A program made the translations under genes and the position numbers. The notes under the pieces were generated by a model, which saw nothing but the letters and a program-made list of their open reading frames with translations, ran no database searches and was not told the origin of the DNA. A stretch of DNA of 64,000 nucleotides from Photobacterium galatheae (lineage in GTDB: Bacteria; Pseudomonadota; Gammaproteobacteria; Enterobacterales; Vibrionaceae), in the NCBI RefSeq assembly GCF_000695255.1, contig NZ_JMIB01000030.1:62001-126000 (forward strand), read 5' to 3'. Of this stretch, positions 19,345 through 29,502 are shown in pieces; position 1 is the stretch's first letter; each line of letters starts with the position of its first letter.

Positions 19345-20738
19345 AGCTGCCGATGCTCAACCGGCTATCCAGCCGGATCTTCGCAATCTTCTGGCTGACG
19401 CTGATGCTGGTTGTGCTGGTGCTGTTATTGCTGCCTCACCTGGATCCCCGAGCCCAACACACCATTCCCAAGCCGGAGCTGGAGCGATATCAGGCCGCAG
19501 CAGAACGCATTTCAAATCGCCTGAGTCATGGGCAGGGTCGTCTGGAAGACAAGCTGCTGCCGCTGGCTGATCCCAAGCGCCACAAAGGCATGCAACTCTA
19601 TTTTACCAGCCTTGACGGTGAACTGCTGACCCCGCACGAACGGACCAAAGCCCTGCGGAACTTCATTACGAGTGCCGATAGCCCGGACAACCCAAGACAG
19701 AAACTCTACGGCCGCTGGATGGTCGCCGGGCCATTTCTGATCAGCGATCAGAGACAAAGCGCGCTGATGTACATCGGTCGGTTTACTCATCGGCCACCGC
19801 CCTTTTTCCTGCGCATCCTCGACCAGCCATTTCATCTGTTACTGTTGACAATGCTCGTCAGCACACCATTGCTGCTCTGGCTGGCCTGGGCGCTCAGCCG
19901 CCCCGCCCGAAAGCTGCAACAGGCCGCCCAACGCGTTGCCAGCGGTCAGTTTACCCAGGATCCGACACTGGAAACTTCGGGGCCGCAAGAATTCCGTCAG
20001 GCCGGGGCCAGCTTCAACCAGATGGTGAGTTCGGTGAACCAGATGATCAGCGGTCAGCAGCGGTTGCTGTCCGACATCTCCCACGAGCTGCGCTCGCCGC
20101 TGACCCGGCTTCGAATGGCCACAGCGCTCGCCCAGCGTAAGCAGGGCAACAGTCAGGAACTCGACCGGATTGATACCGAAGCCGAACGGCTCGAAGCGAT
20201 GATCGCCAAACTGCTGGAGCTGTCGCGTATGCAAATCCACGGTCAGGAAGCTCGCGAGCAAAGCGATGCGGTCAGCCTGTGGCAAGACATGCTGGATGAT
20301 GCAGAGTTTGAAGCCAGTCAGCATCAGAAATCGCTGACCTGTGGCCCTCTTCTGCCCTGGCCGCTGACCGGCAATGCTGAGCTGCTGATCAGTGCACTGG
20401 AGAATGTCGTTCGCAATGCCATCTACTATGGCAAAGACCGGGTCGATGTGCAGTTCAGTGCCAATGACCACAGCCTGACCATCACGGTGGATGACAATGG
20501 CAGCGGGGTACCGGATGAAGAACTGAAAGATATCTTCCGACCCTTCTACCGGGTATCCACGGCCAGAGACCGTCACAGCGGCGGCACCGGGCTCGGGCTG
20601 GCTATCACGGAAAATGCCATTCGCCAGCACAATGGCAGTATCACGGCCAGTCCGAGTCCGCTCGGGGGACTGAGAGTCACCCTGACGCTGCCACTGGCTC
20701 CCCAGGGACAGCCCCTAGCGACTTCAGTCTCTGCATAA
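19341..20738 (+). CDS. cpxA: Envelope-stress sensor histidine kinase CpxA
   Basis: CpxA is an inner-membrane sensor kinase/phosphatase for misfolded envelope proteins. The 465-residue protein has an N-terminal membrane segment, a periplasmic sensor domain (about 35-160), a second membrane segment near 165-190, and a HAMP region. The dimerisation box DISHELRSPLTRLR contains His248, the same number as in E. coli. An ATPase domain with NAIYYGKD, DDNGSGVPD and GGTGLGLAI completes it. It is inhibited by CpxP. Confidence 0.97.
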   Translation: MKLPMLNRLSSRIFAIFWLTLMLVVLVLLLLPHLDPRAQHTIPKPELERYQAAAERISNRLSHGQGRLEDKLLPLADPKRHKGMQLYFTSLDGELLTPHERTKALRNFITSADSPDNPRQKLYGRWMVAGPFLISDQRQSALMYIGRFTHRPPPFFLRILDQPFHLLLLTMLVSTPLLLWLAWALSRPARKLQQAAQRVASGQFTQDPTLETSGPQEFRQAGASFNQMVSSVNQMISGQQRLLSDISHELRSPLTRLRMATALAQRKQGNSQELDRIDTEAERLEAMIAKLLELSRMQIHGQEAREQSDAVSLWQDMLDDAEFEASQHQKSLTCGPLLPWPLTGNAELLISALENVVRNAIYYGKDRVDVQFSANDHSLTITVDDNGSGVPDEELKDIFRPFYRVSTARDRHSGGTGLGLAITENAIRQHNGSITASPSPLGGLRVTLTLPLAPQGQPLATSVSA

Positions 20739-20870
20739 TCTGTCGGACGACCTTCCCTAACCGGCTACGGGGAAAGTCGTTCATCCGAGCATCACGCCCT
20801 GTGTTACCGCGCTGGTTTGCCTACCACAAGACAGGCTACAATAACGCTTTTGCCGTTGTGAAACTTGAGC

Positions 20871-21335
20871 ATGTTTGATATTGCCCTGTATGAACCTGAA
20901 ATTGCGCCCAATACGGGCAACATTATCCGCCTGTGTGCCAATTGCGGTGCAAATCTGCACCTGATTGAGCCGCTGGGGTTTGATCTGGAAGAGAAAAAAC
21001 TGCGCCGTGCCGGGCTGGATTATCGCGATCTGACCCATGTTCATCGCCACGCGGATTTCGAAACCTTTCTGGCAGCCACTGCCGGACGTCGCCTGTTCGC
21101 CTGTACCACCAAGGCGACTCAGTACCACACACAAGCCCGTTTTCAGGCAGGGGATATTTTGCTGTTTGGCCCAGAAACCCGGGGCCTGCCACTTGAGGTG
21201 ATCGAAAGTTTAGCGCCGGAACAGCGCCTGCGTATTCCCATGCATCCAGACAGCCGCAGCCTGAACCTGTCCAATGCCGCAGCAATTATTGCGTATGAAG
21301 CCTGGCGTCAGTTTGACTTTGCCGGGGCAAAATAA
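20871..21335 (+). CDS. trmL: tRNA (cytidine/uridine-2'-O-)-methyltransferase TrmL
   Basis: TrmL methylates the ribose at wobble position 34 of leucine tRNAs. The ATG at 20871 gives [20 protein letters not shown], aligning with the family; a TTG two codons upstream is also open. The 154-residue SPOUT enzyme carries the knot motifs FGPETRGLP and [19 protein letters not shown]. It converges with cysE across a terminator, as in E. coli yibK-cysE. Confidence 0.95.
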   Translation: MFDIALYEPEIAPNTGNIIRLCANCGANLHLIEPLGFDLEEKKLRRAGLDYRDLTHVHRHADFETFLAATAGRRLFACTTKATQYHTQARFQAGDILLFGPETRGLPLEVIESLAPEQRLRIPMHPDSRSLNLSNAAAIIAYEAWRQFDFAGAK

Positions 21336-21349
21336 GCCGGGGCAAAAAC

Positions 21350-21377
21350 GCAAAAGGGGCCTAATGGCCCCTTTTGC
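21350..21377. terminator. Bidirectional terminator between trmL and cysE
   Basis: A perfect 12-bp stem GCAAAAGGGGCC/GGCCCCTTTTGC with a TAAT loop. Confidence 0.88.
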
Positions 21378-21394
21378 TTCGCAACGATACAATG

Positions 21395-22216
21395 TCAGAT
21401 ACCGTCACCGGCAATAAACGTCTGATACACACCGTTGAACTGCTGATCCATATCCATTGAGGGTTTATCCGAACTAGGCCGACCCACGATTTTTGCCGGC
21501 ACACCGGCAACCGTGGTATGCGCAGGCACTGGCGCCAGCACCACAGAGCCAGAACCAATCTTAGCTCCTTCACCGACTTCAATGTTCCCCAGGATTTTCG
21601 CACCCGCGCCGATCATTACCCCTTCACGAATTTTCGGGTGACGATCGCCACACTCTTTACCCGTACCGCCCAGGGTCACATCCTGAAGAATCGACACATC
21701 ATTTTCAATCACTGCCGTTTCACCAATCACGATACCTGTGGCATGGTCAAACATGATGCCCTGTCCAATCCGGGCTGCCGGGTGAACATCCACCTGACAG
21801 CTCACAGAAATCTGGTTCTGAAGATATACTGCCAGGGCTTCCCGGTTTTGTTTCCACAGCCAGTTGGCCACCCGATAGCCCTGCAAGGCGTGATAACCTT
21901 TCAGATAGAGTAAAGGCACAGAGAACTTGTTGATGGCCGGGTCTCGCTCAACCACAGCCCGGATATCACAGGCAGCCGACTCTGTAATCATTTGATCTGC
22001 GGCATACGCCTCTTCAATCACCTCGCGCACAGCCATCGCAGGCATCGACGGTGTTGCCAGCTTATTCGCCAGAATATAGCTGAGTGCAGCCCCAAGATTA
22101 TCGTGTTTAATGATGGTGGCATGGTAAAAACTAGCCAGCATCGGTTCCTGTTCCGTCAGTACGATCGCTTCCTGCTTGATGGTTTTCCAGACGGCTTTCT
22201 GTTGACACTCCCTCAC
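21395..22216 (-). CDS. cysE: Serine O-acetyltransferase CysE
   Basis: CysE makes O-acetylserine from serine and acetyl-CoA, the first step of cysteine synthesis, and is feedback-inhibited by cysteine. The protein has the N-terminal helical domain (EPMLASFYHATIIKHDNLG) and a left-handed beta-helix of hexapeptide repeats (HPAARIGQGIMFDHATG and following), ending DMDQQFNGVYQTFIAGDGI. Starting at GTG 22216, preceded by AGGGGA, gives 273 residues and aligns end to end with E. coli. An upstream ATG at 22252 with GGAGG would add 12 residues. It is the last gene of the rhodanese-secB-gpsA-cysE run. Confidence 0.95.
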   Translation of the reverse strand: MRECQQKAVWKTIKQEAIVLTEQEPMLASFYHATIIKHDNLGAALSYILANKLATPSMPAMAVREVIEEAYAADQMITESAACDIRAVVERDPAINKFSVPLLYLKGYHALQGYRVANWLWKQNREALAVYLQNQISVSCQVDVHPAARIGQGIMFDHATGIVIGETAVIENDVSILQDVTLGGTGKECGDRHPKIREGVMIGAGAKILGNIEVGEGAKIGSGSVVLAPVPAHTTVAGVPAKIVGRPSSDKPSMDMDQQFNGVYQTFIAGDGI

Positions 22217-22383
22217 GTCGTCCCCTGTATATCCTTTCTGTATATGCACCATATAACTGCCTCCGCCCGATATCCGGCTGCTTGACAGTGAGTCTGGATA
22301 TCACTTTAAACTTCTCAGCAAAAAAAACAACGCGGGCTTCACTGCCCGCGCTGTTTTATTCTGATTGCGTCTCCTGGAGGGCG

Positions 22384-23400
22384 TTATTCATCTTTCTTCG
22401 CCCTGGCCAGCAGATCTCTGGCCGCCTCTCGGGCATCTTTGCCCTGATAAAGCACCTGATAAATCTGTTCGGTAATCGGCATATCCACACCAAAGCGCTG
22501 GGCAAGCACCCAGACTTCCTTGGTGTTACGGTATCCTTCGACCACCTGGCCAATACTCTGTTGCGCTTCATCCACAGCTTTGCCCTGACCCAGTGCCAGA
22601 CCGAAACGTCGGTTCCGGGACTGATTATCGGTACAGGTCAGCACCAAATCACCCAGGCCAGCCATCCCCATGAAGGTTTCCGGCTGTGCACCCAACGCTG
22701 CCCCGAGACGGCACATTTCTGCCAGTCCGCGGGTAATCAAGGCCGTTCGGGCGTTGGCCCCGTAACCGATGCCATCAGACATCCCAGCGCCGATCGCAAT
22801 CACGTTCTTCACTGCACCGCCGAGCTGCATACCAATAAAATCACTGTTGCTGTAAACCCGAAAGCTTTTATCGCAATGGATTTTATCCTGCAGATCTTTC
22901 ACGAAACCGGCATCCGGAGAGGACACAGAAATCGCAGTCGGCAGACCAGCGGCCAGCTCTTTGGCAAACGTCGGGCCAGAAAGAACCGCCAGCGGAATGC
23001 TTTCCCCCAGAATTTCATGGGCGACATCCTGCAGCAATCGACCGGTTTCCGGCTCCAGACCTTTGGTAGCCCAGCAAATCCGGGAGTCTTCACGCAGGAA
23101 TGGCTGCATCTGTTTCAGCACATCCGCAAAAGCATGGCTGGGCACCACCAGCAATAAATCCCGGCTGGCTTTCACCGCAGCTTCCAGATCGGCAGTCAGG
23201 ATCAATGATTCAGGAAAAGCCACGCCCGGCAAAAACGCCTCGTTGGCCCGATCGGTTTCCAACTGTGCGATATGGGCCGGATTATGGCCCCACAGAATGA
23301 CATTGGCCCCATTCCGGGCTAATGAAATGGCCAGTGAGGTGCCGTAAGAGCCGGCACCTAGCACTGACATCGTAATTGCGTTCTCAGTGGTTGAAGTCAT
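22384..23400 (-). CDS. gpsA: NAD(P)+-dependent glycerol-3-phosphate dehydrogenase GpsA
   Basis: GpsA reduces dihydroxyacetone phosphate to sn-glycerol 3-phosphate for phospholipid synthesis. The 338-residue protein has an N-terminal Rossmann motif [13 protein letters not shown] (12-24), the NPAHIAQL loop, [19 protein letters not shown], and the catalytic-domain segment [12 protein letters not shown]. It lies 13 bp downstream of secB on the same strand, a conserved pairing. Confidence 0.97.
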   Translation of the reverse strand: MTSTTENAITMSVLGAGSYGTSLAISLARNGANVILWGHNPAHIAQLETDRANEAFLPGVAFPESLILTADLEAAVKASRDLLLVVPSHAFADVLKQMQPFLREDSRICWATKGLEPETGRLLQDVAHEILGESIPLAVLSGPTFAKELAAGLPTAISVSSPDAGFVKDLQDKIHCDKSFRVYSNSDFIGMQLGGAVKNVIAIGAGMSDGIGYGANARTALITRGLAEMCRLGAALGAQPETFMGMAGLGDLVLTCTDNQSRNRRFGLALGQGKAVDEAQQSIGQVVEGYRNTKEVWVLAQRFGVDMPITEQIYQVLYQGKDAREAARDLLARAKKDE

Positions 23401-23413
23401 GCGTACCCGCCAA

Positions 23414-23884
23414 TCAGGCTTCAGAGCTTTCCTGGCTGCCTTCAGCCTGGCTTTGCAGGTAGTTCATGAACAGCGCATCAAAGTTGACCGGTGCCAGGTT
23501 CAGTTGCGGGAAGGTCCCTTTCACAACCAGGCTGGAAATAGTTTCGCGCGCATATGGGAACAGGATGTTCGGGCAGAATGCACCCAGGCAATGGGCCAGC
23601 TGAGGCGCTTCCATACCAGAAACAGAGAAAATACCACCCTGCTGCACTTCACACAGGAAAGCAGAATCTGAGTCATTGTTCACAGTCACCGTCAGACGCA
23701 GAACGACTTCATACACGCCTTCTGCCAGCTCACGACTTTGCGTATCCAGATCCAGTTTCACTTCCGGGTTCCATTCTTTCTGGAACATTTCAGGTGAGTT
23801 CGGAGCTTCGAAAGAGACATCTTTCAGGAAAATGCGTTGGATTTGGAAGTTCTGTTGCGCTTCGTGGTTCGCTGCTTCAGCCAT
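23414..23884 (-). CDS. secB: Protein-export chaperone SecB
   Basis: SecB is a cytosolic tetrameric chaperone that holds preproteins unfolded and delivers them to SecA. From the ATG at 23884 the acidic protein has 156 residues, with [20 protein letters not shown] and the SecA-contacting [11 protein letters not shown] segment. The reading from 24037 adds unrelated residues. It is upstream of gpsA; in E. coli grxC lies between the rhodanese gene and secB, but here the 115-bp gap has no glutaredoxin. Confidence 0.97.
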   Translation of the reverse strand: MAEAANHEAQQNFQIQRIFLKDVSFEAPNSPEMFQKEWNPEVKLDLDTQSRELAEGVYEVVLRLTVTVNNDSDSAFLCEVQQGGIFSVSGMEAPQLAHCLGAFCPNILFPYARETISSLVVKGTFPQLNLAPVNFDALFMNYLQSQAEGSQESSEA

Positions 23885-23999
23885 GATATTGTCCTTTTTC
23901 TGAGGATTTCGCGCTTGGAAATCTGTCATTGTGCCGGGAGCCGCCCGGCCTGAGTAATAAGGGTAGCCAAAATACACAGCTACCCGAGCGTTCAAAATC

Positions 24000-24434
24000 T
24001 TACTTCTTTCCTTTGACCAGAGGCATATTGGCCTCATTCCAGGAAATCAAACCGTCTTTCAGCAGGTTCACATTACTGAAGCCAGCTTTGTGCAGCAGGT
24101 TGGCACTTTCCTGCGCCGTCTGACCTGTTTTGCACACCACAATGATGGGGGCTGACTTATACTTTTCAAGCGGTGCCAGTTTCTCGGCTTTAATTTCGCT
24201 TGGCAAAATGTGAAGTGCACCAGCAATATGGCCACGCTGAAACTCATCTTTGTTTCGAATATCGACAAAAATGCCGTCTTCACGATTGACCATCACTGTC
24301 GCCTGATTCGGTGTCACTACGGCATAACCCGCTGTTTTCTGCTTTACGATTGAAGCGAGCAGGGCCACAACCAGACCCACCCAGACCAGGGACAATATCG
24401 GATTACTCGTCACAAACTCTATGAATTGCTGCAT
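24000..24434 (-). CDS. Membrane-anchored rhodanese-like protein (YibN type)
   Basis: The 144-residue protein starts [20 protein letters not shown], with one N-terminal membrane helix (about 12-30), followed by a rhodanese domain. The domain has the conserved [18 protein letters not shown] segment and the active-site loop VVCKTGQTA, in which the Cys could carry a persulfide. It matches YibN by position, upstream of secB and divergent from gpmI. The sulfur acceptor is unknown. Confidence 0.88.
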   Translation of the reverse strand: MQQFIEFVTSNPILSLVWVGLVVALLASIVKQKTAGYAVVTPNQATVMVNREDGIFVDIRNKDEFQRGHIAGALHILPSEIKAEKLAPLEKYKSAPIIVVCKTGQTAQESANLLHKAGFSNVNLLKDGLISWNEANMPLVKGKK

Positions 24435-24860
24435 GATTTTCGCTCTATCCACCTTCACCGGCTGCCCGAAGAACGGCCAGCGGCAAGATTCAACCAAATT
24501 TAAGGAAACTGAGTATACCTGTGGCCGGAATGAAGTACAGCCACCCGCCGCATTTACGCGTCACGGCTCACTGCTTTCAGTCTCGTTATCCCGGTGTCCG
24601 ATGGCCTTGCCTATCACTAAAATAGAAAAAAACGCATGTTCCGGACTTACGCTCGCGGACCGAATTGAATATATTTTATGTCGTAAAGATAACAAACCAT
24701 TTACAGCGTAGTTTGATCTGAACTACAAAGTGTTGGTTATTTTGTAGTAAAATTACCGACCTGACTCCTTACCTGAGCGCCCTGGTAGACGACATCGCCG
24801 GTTGTTGAGGTAATTGGTCTACATTTTTCAGATTGTTCATATTGATGGAGAGGACAGCTT
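24435..24860 (+). promoter_or_regulatory. gpmI upstream region with three interleaved half-sites
   Basis: The 426-bp divergent region between the rhodanese gene and gpmI holds no credible gene. At 24708-24748 are GTAGTT, then AACTAC seven bases on (24721-24726), extended to AACTACAAA, then TTTGTAGT at 24741-24748. The middle arm can pair with either neighbour. A TAAAAT that could be a -10 element starts at 24748. This may be an operator set or, if transcribed, alternative hairpins. Confidence 0.4.
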
Positions 24861-26399
24861 ATGTCTGCTAAGAAGCCACTGGCTCTGGTAATTCTGGACG
24901 GTTGGGGTTATCGCGAAGATACAGCCAACAACGCAATTGCCAACGCCAACACCCCGGTTCTGGATAACCTGATGGCAAACGAAGCCAACACCCTGATTTC
25001 TGCCTCTGGCCTGGACGTCGGCCTGCCTGACGGTCAGATGGGGAATTCAGAAGTCGGCCACACCAACATCGGTGCCGGCCGTGTGGTCTATCAGGACCTG
25101 ACCCGGATTGCCAAAGCGATCTCCGACGGTGAATTCCAGCACAACCCTGCGCTGGTCAATGCCATGGACAGCGCGATTTCTGCCGGAAAGGCCGTCCATA
25201 TCATGGGCCTGATGTCACCGGGCGGTGTTCACAGCCATGAAGACCACATCGAAGCGGCTGTGAAAATGGCTGCCGAACGTGGTGCAGAGCACATCTACCT
25301 GCACTGCTTCCTAGATGGTCGTGATACGCCACCACGCAGTGCCCAGGCTTCTCTGGAGCGTTTTGATGCCCTGTTTGCCCAGCTGGGTAAAGGCCGCACC
25401 GCTTCTCTGGTTGGCCGTTACTACGCCATGGACCGGGACAACAACTGGGAACGCGTTGAAGTCGCTTACAACCTGCTCACCGCAGCAAAAGCCGAGTTTT
25501 CTGCTGAGTCTGCGGTCGCTGGCCTGCAAGCGGCCTATGCCCGTGATGAAAACGACGAATTCGTGAAAGCCACTGTGATCCGTGCTGAAGGCCAGCCGGA
25601 TGCAGCAATGCAGGATGGCGATGCCGTTATCTTCATGAACTTCCGCGCTGACCGCGCCCGTCAGATCACCCGCGCTTTCCTGCCGGAGTTCACTGGCTTT
25701 GCCCGTCAGCATTTCCCTGCGCTGCACTTCGTCATGCTGACTCAATATGCGGCAGACATTCACCTGCCATCGGCTTTCCCACCGGAAAGTCTGGAAAATA
25801 CCTTGGGTGAGTGGCTGGCGAAGCAAGGCAAGACACAGCTGCGTATTTCTGAAACTGAGAAGTATGCGCACGTCACCTTCTTCTTCAATGGCGGCGTCGA
25901 AGACGAATTTGACGGTGAATCCCGCGCACTGGTCGCGTCACCAAAAGTGGCAACATACGACCTGCAACCTGAAATGAGCGCACCTGAACTGACCGACAAA
26001 CTGGTTGCGGCGATCAAAAGCGGCGAGTTCGACATGATCATCTGTAACTATCCAAATGGTGACATGGTTGGTCACACCGGTGTCTACGATGCCGCAGTGA
26101 AAGCCTGTGAAGCGATTGATGAAAGCATCGGCCGCGTCGTTGAAGCAATCAAAGAAGCCGACGGCCAGCTGCTGATCACAGCCGACCACGGCAATGCTGA
26201 AATGATGATCAATCCGGAAACCGGCGGCGTGCACACCGCGCACACCAACCTGCCTGTTCCGCTGATTTACGTCGGTGACAAAGCACTCACTCTGAAAGAA
26301 GACGGCAAGCTGTCTGATCTGGCACCGACCATGCTGTCCTTGACCGGGCTTCAAATCCCGTCAGAGATGACTGGTCAGGTGCTGTACGATCTGAAATAA
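24861..26399 (+). CDS. gpmI: Cofactor-independent phosphoglycerate mutase GpmI
   Basis: GpmI (GpmM) interconverts 3- and 2-phosphoglycerate using two manganese ions. The 512-residue alkaline-phosphatase-superfamily protein has [12 protein letters not shown] at the N-terminus and the phospho-serine Ser63 in [19 protein letters not shown]. It also has the HEDHI and substrate-domain [10 protein letters not shown] segments and the late metal site [10 protein letters not shown]. It begins the conserved gpmI-envC-deacetylase run. Confidence 0.97.
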   Translation: MSAKKPLALVILDGWGYREDTANNAIANANTPVLDNLMANEANTLISASGLDVGLPDGQMGNSEVGHTNIGAGRVVYQDLTRIAKAISDGEFQHNPALVNAMDSAISAGKAVHIMGLMSPGGVHSHEDHIEAAVKMAAERGAEHIYLHCFLDGRDTPPRSAQASLERFDALFAQLGKGRTASLVGRYYAMDRDNNWERVEVAYNLLTAAKAEFSAESAVAGLQAAYARDENDEFVKATVIRAEGQPDAAMQDGDAVIFMNFRADRARQITRAFLPEFTGFARQHFPALHFVMLTQYAADIHLPSAFPPESLENTLGEWLAKQGKTQLRISETEKYAHVTFFFNGGVEDEFDGESRALVASPKVATYDLQPEMSAPELTDKLVAAIKSGEFDMIICNYPNGDMVGHTGVYDAAVKACEAIDESIGRVVEAIKEADGQLLITADHGNAEMMINPETGGVHTAHTNLPVPLIYVGDKALTLKEDGKLSDLAPTMLSLTGLQIPSEMTGQVLYDLK

Positions 26400-26407
26400 T
26401 CCTGGAC

Positions 26408-27574
26408 ATGCGGGCATTATTTTATCGTACATACTGTACTCTGCGCGCCAGTGCCTTCGGCACTGGCGCTTTGCTATGTCTGGCGTTTTCCTCCTTGGTT
26501 CTGGCTGACAATCAGAATCAGCTGGAAGGCATGAAACAGGAAATCGTCCGCCAGCAACAGCAGTTGAGCCATAAAAAACAGCAACTCAGTGAAGTACAGA
26601 AAACCCTGAAGCGGCAGGAACTGGCCATTGCCAGCACAGCCGGAAACATTCGTCAGGCGGAGCAGAAAATTGACACACTGACCCGCTCTATCAGCCAACT
26701 GGAAAAAGAACAACAGGCACTCGTGCAGCGCCAGATCGGCCAGCGGGAACAACTGAAAGCCCTCATCACCAGCCACTATAAACTCGGAAAAGCCTCACCT
26801 CTGGCCAACTTATTGGGTGAAAATGACGCTTCCCAACTGGAACGCATGACAGAATATGCCGCCCGCCTGACTCTGGCCCGCAGCAAAGCACTCGATGAAC
26901 TGGCCGCAACAGATACTGAAATCCAGCTCAAAAAACACCAGTTGACGGAACAGCGTCGTACCCAGCAAAACCTGCTGGCTCAACTGAAAAAAGACCGGGC
27001 CTCACTACTCACCAGACAGAAAGCCCGTCAAAGTACAGTCAGACAGCTGCAAGGCCAGCTCAGTGCTGATAAACGTTATCTGACCGAGCTGAAAGACAAC
27101 GAAACCCGCCTGGTCAGTGAAATCGCCAAAGCCAGAAAAGCCGCAGAAGAAGCCGCGCGACGTGCTCAGGTCAGGATGAGCGGCCTGAACACATTAAAAG
27201 GCAAGCTGCCCTGGCCGGTGAAAGGCAGTGTGATTCACAACTATGGCAGCCCACTGAAAGGCGAGCTGCGCTGGAAAGGCATGGTGATCAGCAAGTCCAT
27301 TGGCAGTGAAGTGAAAGCGGTTCATGACGGAAAAGTCGTCTTTGCCGACTGGCTGCGCGGTTACGGCTTGATGGTCGCGATTGACCATGGTCATGGTGAT
27401 ATGAGCTTTTACGGCTACAACCAGACAGTGCTGAAAAAGGTTGGCGATACCGTCCGGGCCAATGAAGCCATTGCGCTGGTCGGTGACAGTGGCGGACAGG
27501 AAGCACCAGGGCTGTATTTCGAAATCCGTCGCAAAGGAACACCCACCAACCCGCGTCCCTGGCTGACCCGGTAA
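26408..27574 (+). CDS. envC: Murein hydrolase activator EnvC
   Basis: EnvC is a periplasmic factor recruited by FtsEX that activates amidases AmiA and AmiB for daughter-cell separation. The 388-residue product has a signal peptide to about residue 33 (...SSLVLA), a long coiled coil rich in Gln/Lys (about 35-255) and a C-terminal LytM domain (about 270-386). The LytM domain lacks the zinc-ligand histidines of active M23 peptidases (LYFEIRRKG instead of LHFEIR), so it should be an activator only. It lies eight bases after gpmI. Confidence 0.95.
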   Translation: MRALFYRTYCTLRASAFGTGALLCLAFSSLVLADNQNQLEGMKQEIVRQQQQLSHKKQQLSEVQKTLKRQELAIASTAGNIRQAEQKIDTLTRSISQLEKEQQALVQRQIGQREQLKALITSHYKLGKASPLANLLGENDASQLERMTEYAARLTLARSKALDELAATDTEIQLKKHQLTEQRRTQQNLLAQLKKDRASLLTRQKARQSTVRQLQGQLSADKRYLTELKDNETRLVSEIAKARKAAEEAARRAQVRMSGLNTLKGKLPWPVKGSVIHNYGSPLKGELRWKGMVISKSIGSEVKAVHDGKVVFADWLRGYGLMVAIDHGHGDMSFYGYNQTVLKKVGDTVRANEAIALVGDSGGQEAPGLYFEIRRKGTPTNPRPWLTR

Positions 27575-27619
27575 GCACAGAGAGAACACTCAGGTCGTTT
27601 TTCCACGAACAGGACAAGG

Positions 27620-28348
27620 ATGGTTCGCATGAAGTGGTTTGTTCGTTTCAGTCTGTTCTGGCTGCTGACACTGCCCTGCGGTGCTCAGGCAGCCAGGCTT
27701 GCGATCGTCATTGATGATCTCGGTTATCAGCTGATGCCCTCTCCCCTATCTGCCCTGCCGCCGCAAATCAGCATATCGGTATTACCGGATACGCCCTTCG
27801 ATCAGCAAACTGCCCGTCAAGCGCATCAGGAACAGCGGGATGTCCTGCTCCACATGCCCATGCAACCCAGCCGATCGGCGCCACTGGAGCTGACCACACT
27901 GACAGCCGCCATGAAGAAAGACGAGCTACAAACCAAACTGCGACACGCACTGACCCGAGTGCCCGGTGCGATTGGGGTGAACAATCACATGGGCAGCGCC
28001 CTGACAGAAAATCCGATAGCCATGCGCTGGGTGATGGAAGTGCTCAGACAGCAGCAACTGGGTTTTCTCGACAGCCGCACCACACCCAACTCAGTCGCCG
28101 AACGGCAGGCGCAGGCCGCTCATATCCCGGCCCTCCGCCGCCATGTTTTCATCGATCATGTCCCGACTGAAGCCTTCATCCGTCGTCAGCTCAGGCGCGC
28201 TATCCGACAAGCTCAAAAACAGGATATCGTCATCGCCATCGGCCATCCTCACCCGGTGACCTTAGCCACCATCACGGCGATGCTGCCGGAAATGCAGCAA
28301 GCGGTGACTCTGGTCCGTCTTTCTGAACTCTTTACACCGACCGGATAA
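27620..28348 (+). CDS. Divergent polysaccharide deacetylase family protein (YibQ type)
   Basis: The 242-residue protein has a signal peptide ending ...CGAQA (about residue 25), then the family motif RLAIVIDDLGYQ. Further conserved segments are VNNHMGSALTE, LDSRTTPNSVA and IAIGHPHP, typical of DUF610/YibQ. The fold is that of polysaccharide deacetylases; its activity is not established. Proximity to envC suggests a cell-wall role. Either the ATG at 27620 or the one at 27629 may be used; both have purine-rich sites. Confidence 0.87.
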   Translation: MVRMKWFVRFSLFWLLTLPCGAQAARLAIVIDDLGYQLMPSPLSALPPQISISVLPDTPFDQQTARQAHQEQRDVLLHMPMQPSRSAPLELTTLTAAMKKDELQTKLRHALTRVPGAIGVNNHMGSALTENPIAMRWVMEVLRQQQLGFLDSRTTPNSVAERQAQAAHIPALRRHVFIDHVPTEAFIRRQLRRAIRQAQKQDIVIAIGHPHPVTLATITAMLPEMQQAVTLVRLSELFTPTG

Positions 28349-28360
28349 CAGGCACAAAAA

Positions 28361-28386
28361 AAGCGGCGTGCCTGCGCACACCGCTT
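28361..28386. terminator. Bidirectional terminator between deacetylase gene and tdh
   Basis: An 11-bp stem AAGCGGCGTGC/GCACACCGCTT with one wobble and a four-base loop; an A-run before it gives T-run termination for tdh on the minus strand. Confidence 0.85.
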
Positions 28387-28408
28387 CTTCAGCATTCCGA
28401 TCGCTGGA

Positions 28409-29440
28409 TTAGTCCCAGCTCAGAATCACTTTGCCAGACTGGCCAGAACGCATCACATCGAAGCCTTTCTGGAAGTCATCCACAGTATAGTGGTGAGTAA
28501 TGATTGGTGTCAGATCCAGACCAGACTGAATCAAACTGGCCATCTTGTACCAGGTTTCAAACATTTCACGACCGTAGATGCCTTTGATCACCAGACCTTT
28601 GAAGATCACCTGTGTCCAGTCGATCCCCATATTGGATGGTGGAATTCCCAGCATCGCAATCTTACCGCCGTGGTTCATGCTTGATAGCATGCTGTTGAAA
28701 GCCGCTGGAACACCCGACATCTCCAGGCCTACATCGAAGCCTTCCGTCATCCCCAGCTCAGACATCACGTCTTCCAGCTTCTGCTCGGCCACGTTCACCG
28801 CACGGGTCACACCCATTTTGCGCGCCAGTTCCAGACGGTACTCGTTCACATCAGTGATCACCACGTGACGGGCACCCACATGCTTCGCCACAGCCGCAGC
28901 CATGATCCCAATTGGGCCAGCACCGGTGATCAGAACATCTTCACCCACCAGATCGAAAGACAACGCTGTGTGGACCGCGTTACCAAACGGGTCAAAAATC
29001 GAGGCCAGATCGTCTGAAATATTGTCTGGGATCTTGAACGCGTTAAACGCCGGAATCACCAGATACTCAGCAAAAGCACCTTCACGGTTGACGCCCACAC
29101 CAATGGTATTCCGGCACAGGTGTGTCCGGCCACCACGACAGTTCCGGCAGTGACCACAAGTAATGTGACCCTCGCCAGAAACGCGATCGCCGATTTCAAA
29201 ACCACGAACTTCCTGACCAATGGCTACCACTTCACCCACATATTCGTGGCCGACCACCATAGGAACAGGAATTGTATTCTGGGACCATTCATCCCAGTTA
29301 TAGATGTGCACGTCAGTCCCGCAGATTGCGGTTTTTCTGATTTTGATCAGCAGGTCGTTATGGCCAATCTCAGGCTTGTCGACCTCCGTCATCCAGATGC
29401 CTTCTTCCGGCTTTAGTTTGGAGAGAGCTTTAATTTTCAT
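28409..29440 (-). CDS. tdh: L-threonine 3-dehydrogenase Tdh
   Basis: Tdh oxidises L-threonine to 2-amino-3-ketobutyrate with NAD+. The 343-residue zinc alcohol-dehydrogenase-family protein has the catalytic-zinc ligands in [14 protein letters not shown] and GHEYVGEV, the structural-zinc Cys cluster [15 protein letters not shown], and the Rossmann motif [13 protein letters not shown]. The ATG at 29440 has GGAAAG upstream. It follows kbl with a 62-bp gap that contains a hairpin; the two form the threonine-degradation operon. Confidence 0.97.
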   Translation of the reverse strand: MKIKALSKLKPEEGIWMTEVDKPEIGHNDLLIKIRKTAICGTDVHIYNWDEWSQNTIPVPMVVGHEYVGEVVAIGQEVRGFEIGDRVSGEGHITCGHCRNCRGGRTHLCRNTIGVGVNREGAFAEYLVIPAFNAFKIPDNISDDLASIFDPFGNAVHTALSFDLVGEDVLITGAGPIGIMAAAVAKHVGARHVVITDVNEYRLELARKMGVTRAVNVAEQKLEDVMSELGMTEGFDVGLEMSGVPAAFNSMLSSMNHGGKIAMLGIPPSNMGIDWTQVIFKGLVIKGIYGREMFETWYKMASLIQSGLDLTPIITHHYTVDDFQKGFDVMRSGQSGKVILSWD

Positions 29441-29460
29441 GTGACTTTCCACTAGGTGCT

Positions 29461-29484
29461 CAGAGGCGTACCCTCACGCCTCTG
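29461..29484. other. Intercistronic hairpin between kbl and tdh
   Basis: A perfect nine-base-pair inverted repeat CAGAGGCGT/ACGCCTCTG with a six-base loop and no T-run. It may stabilise or process the kbl-tdh message. Confidence 0.5.
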
Positions 29485-29502
29485 CCGCAAAATCGGTATG
29501 GT

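Noticed and set aside
22282..23157. A 291-residue plus-strand frame opposite gpsA
   Set aside because: Antisense shadow of gpsA with His/Gln-rich composition and no homology.
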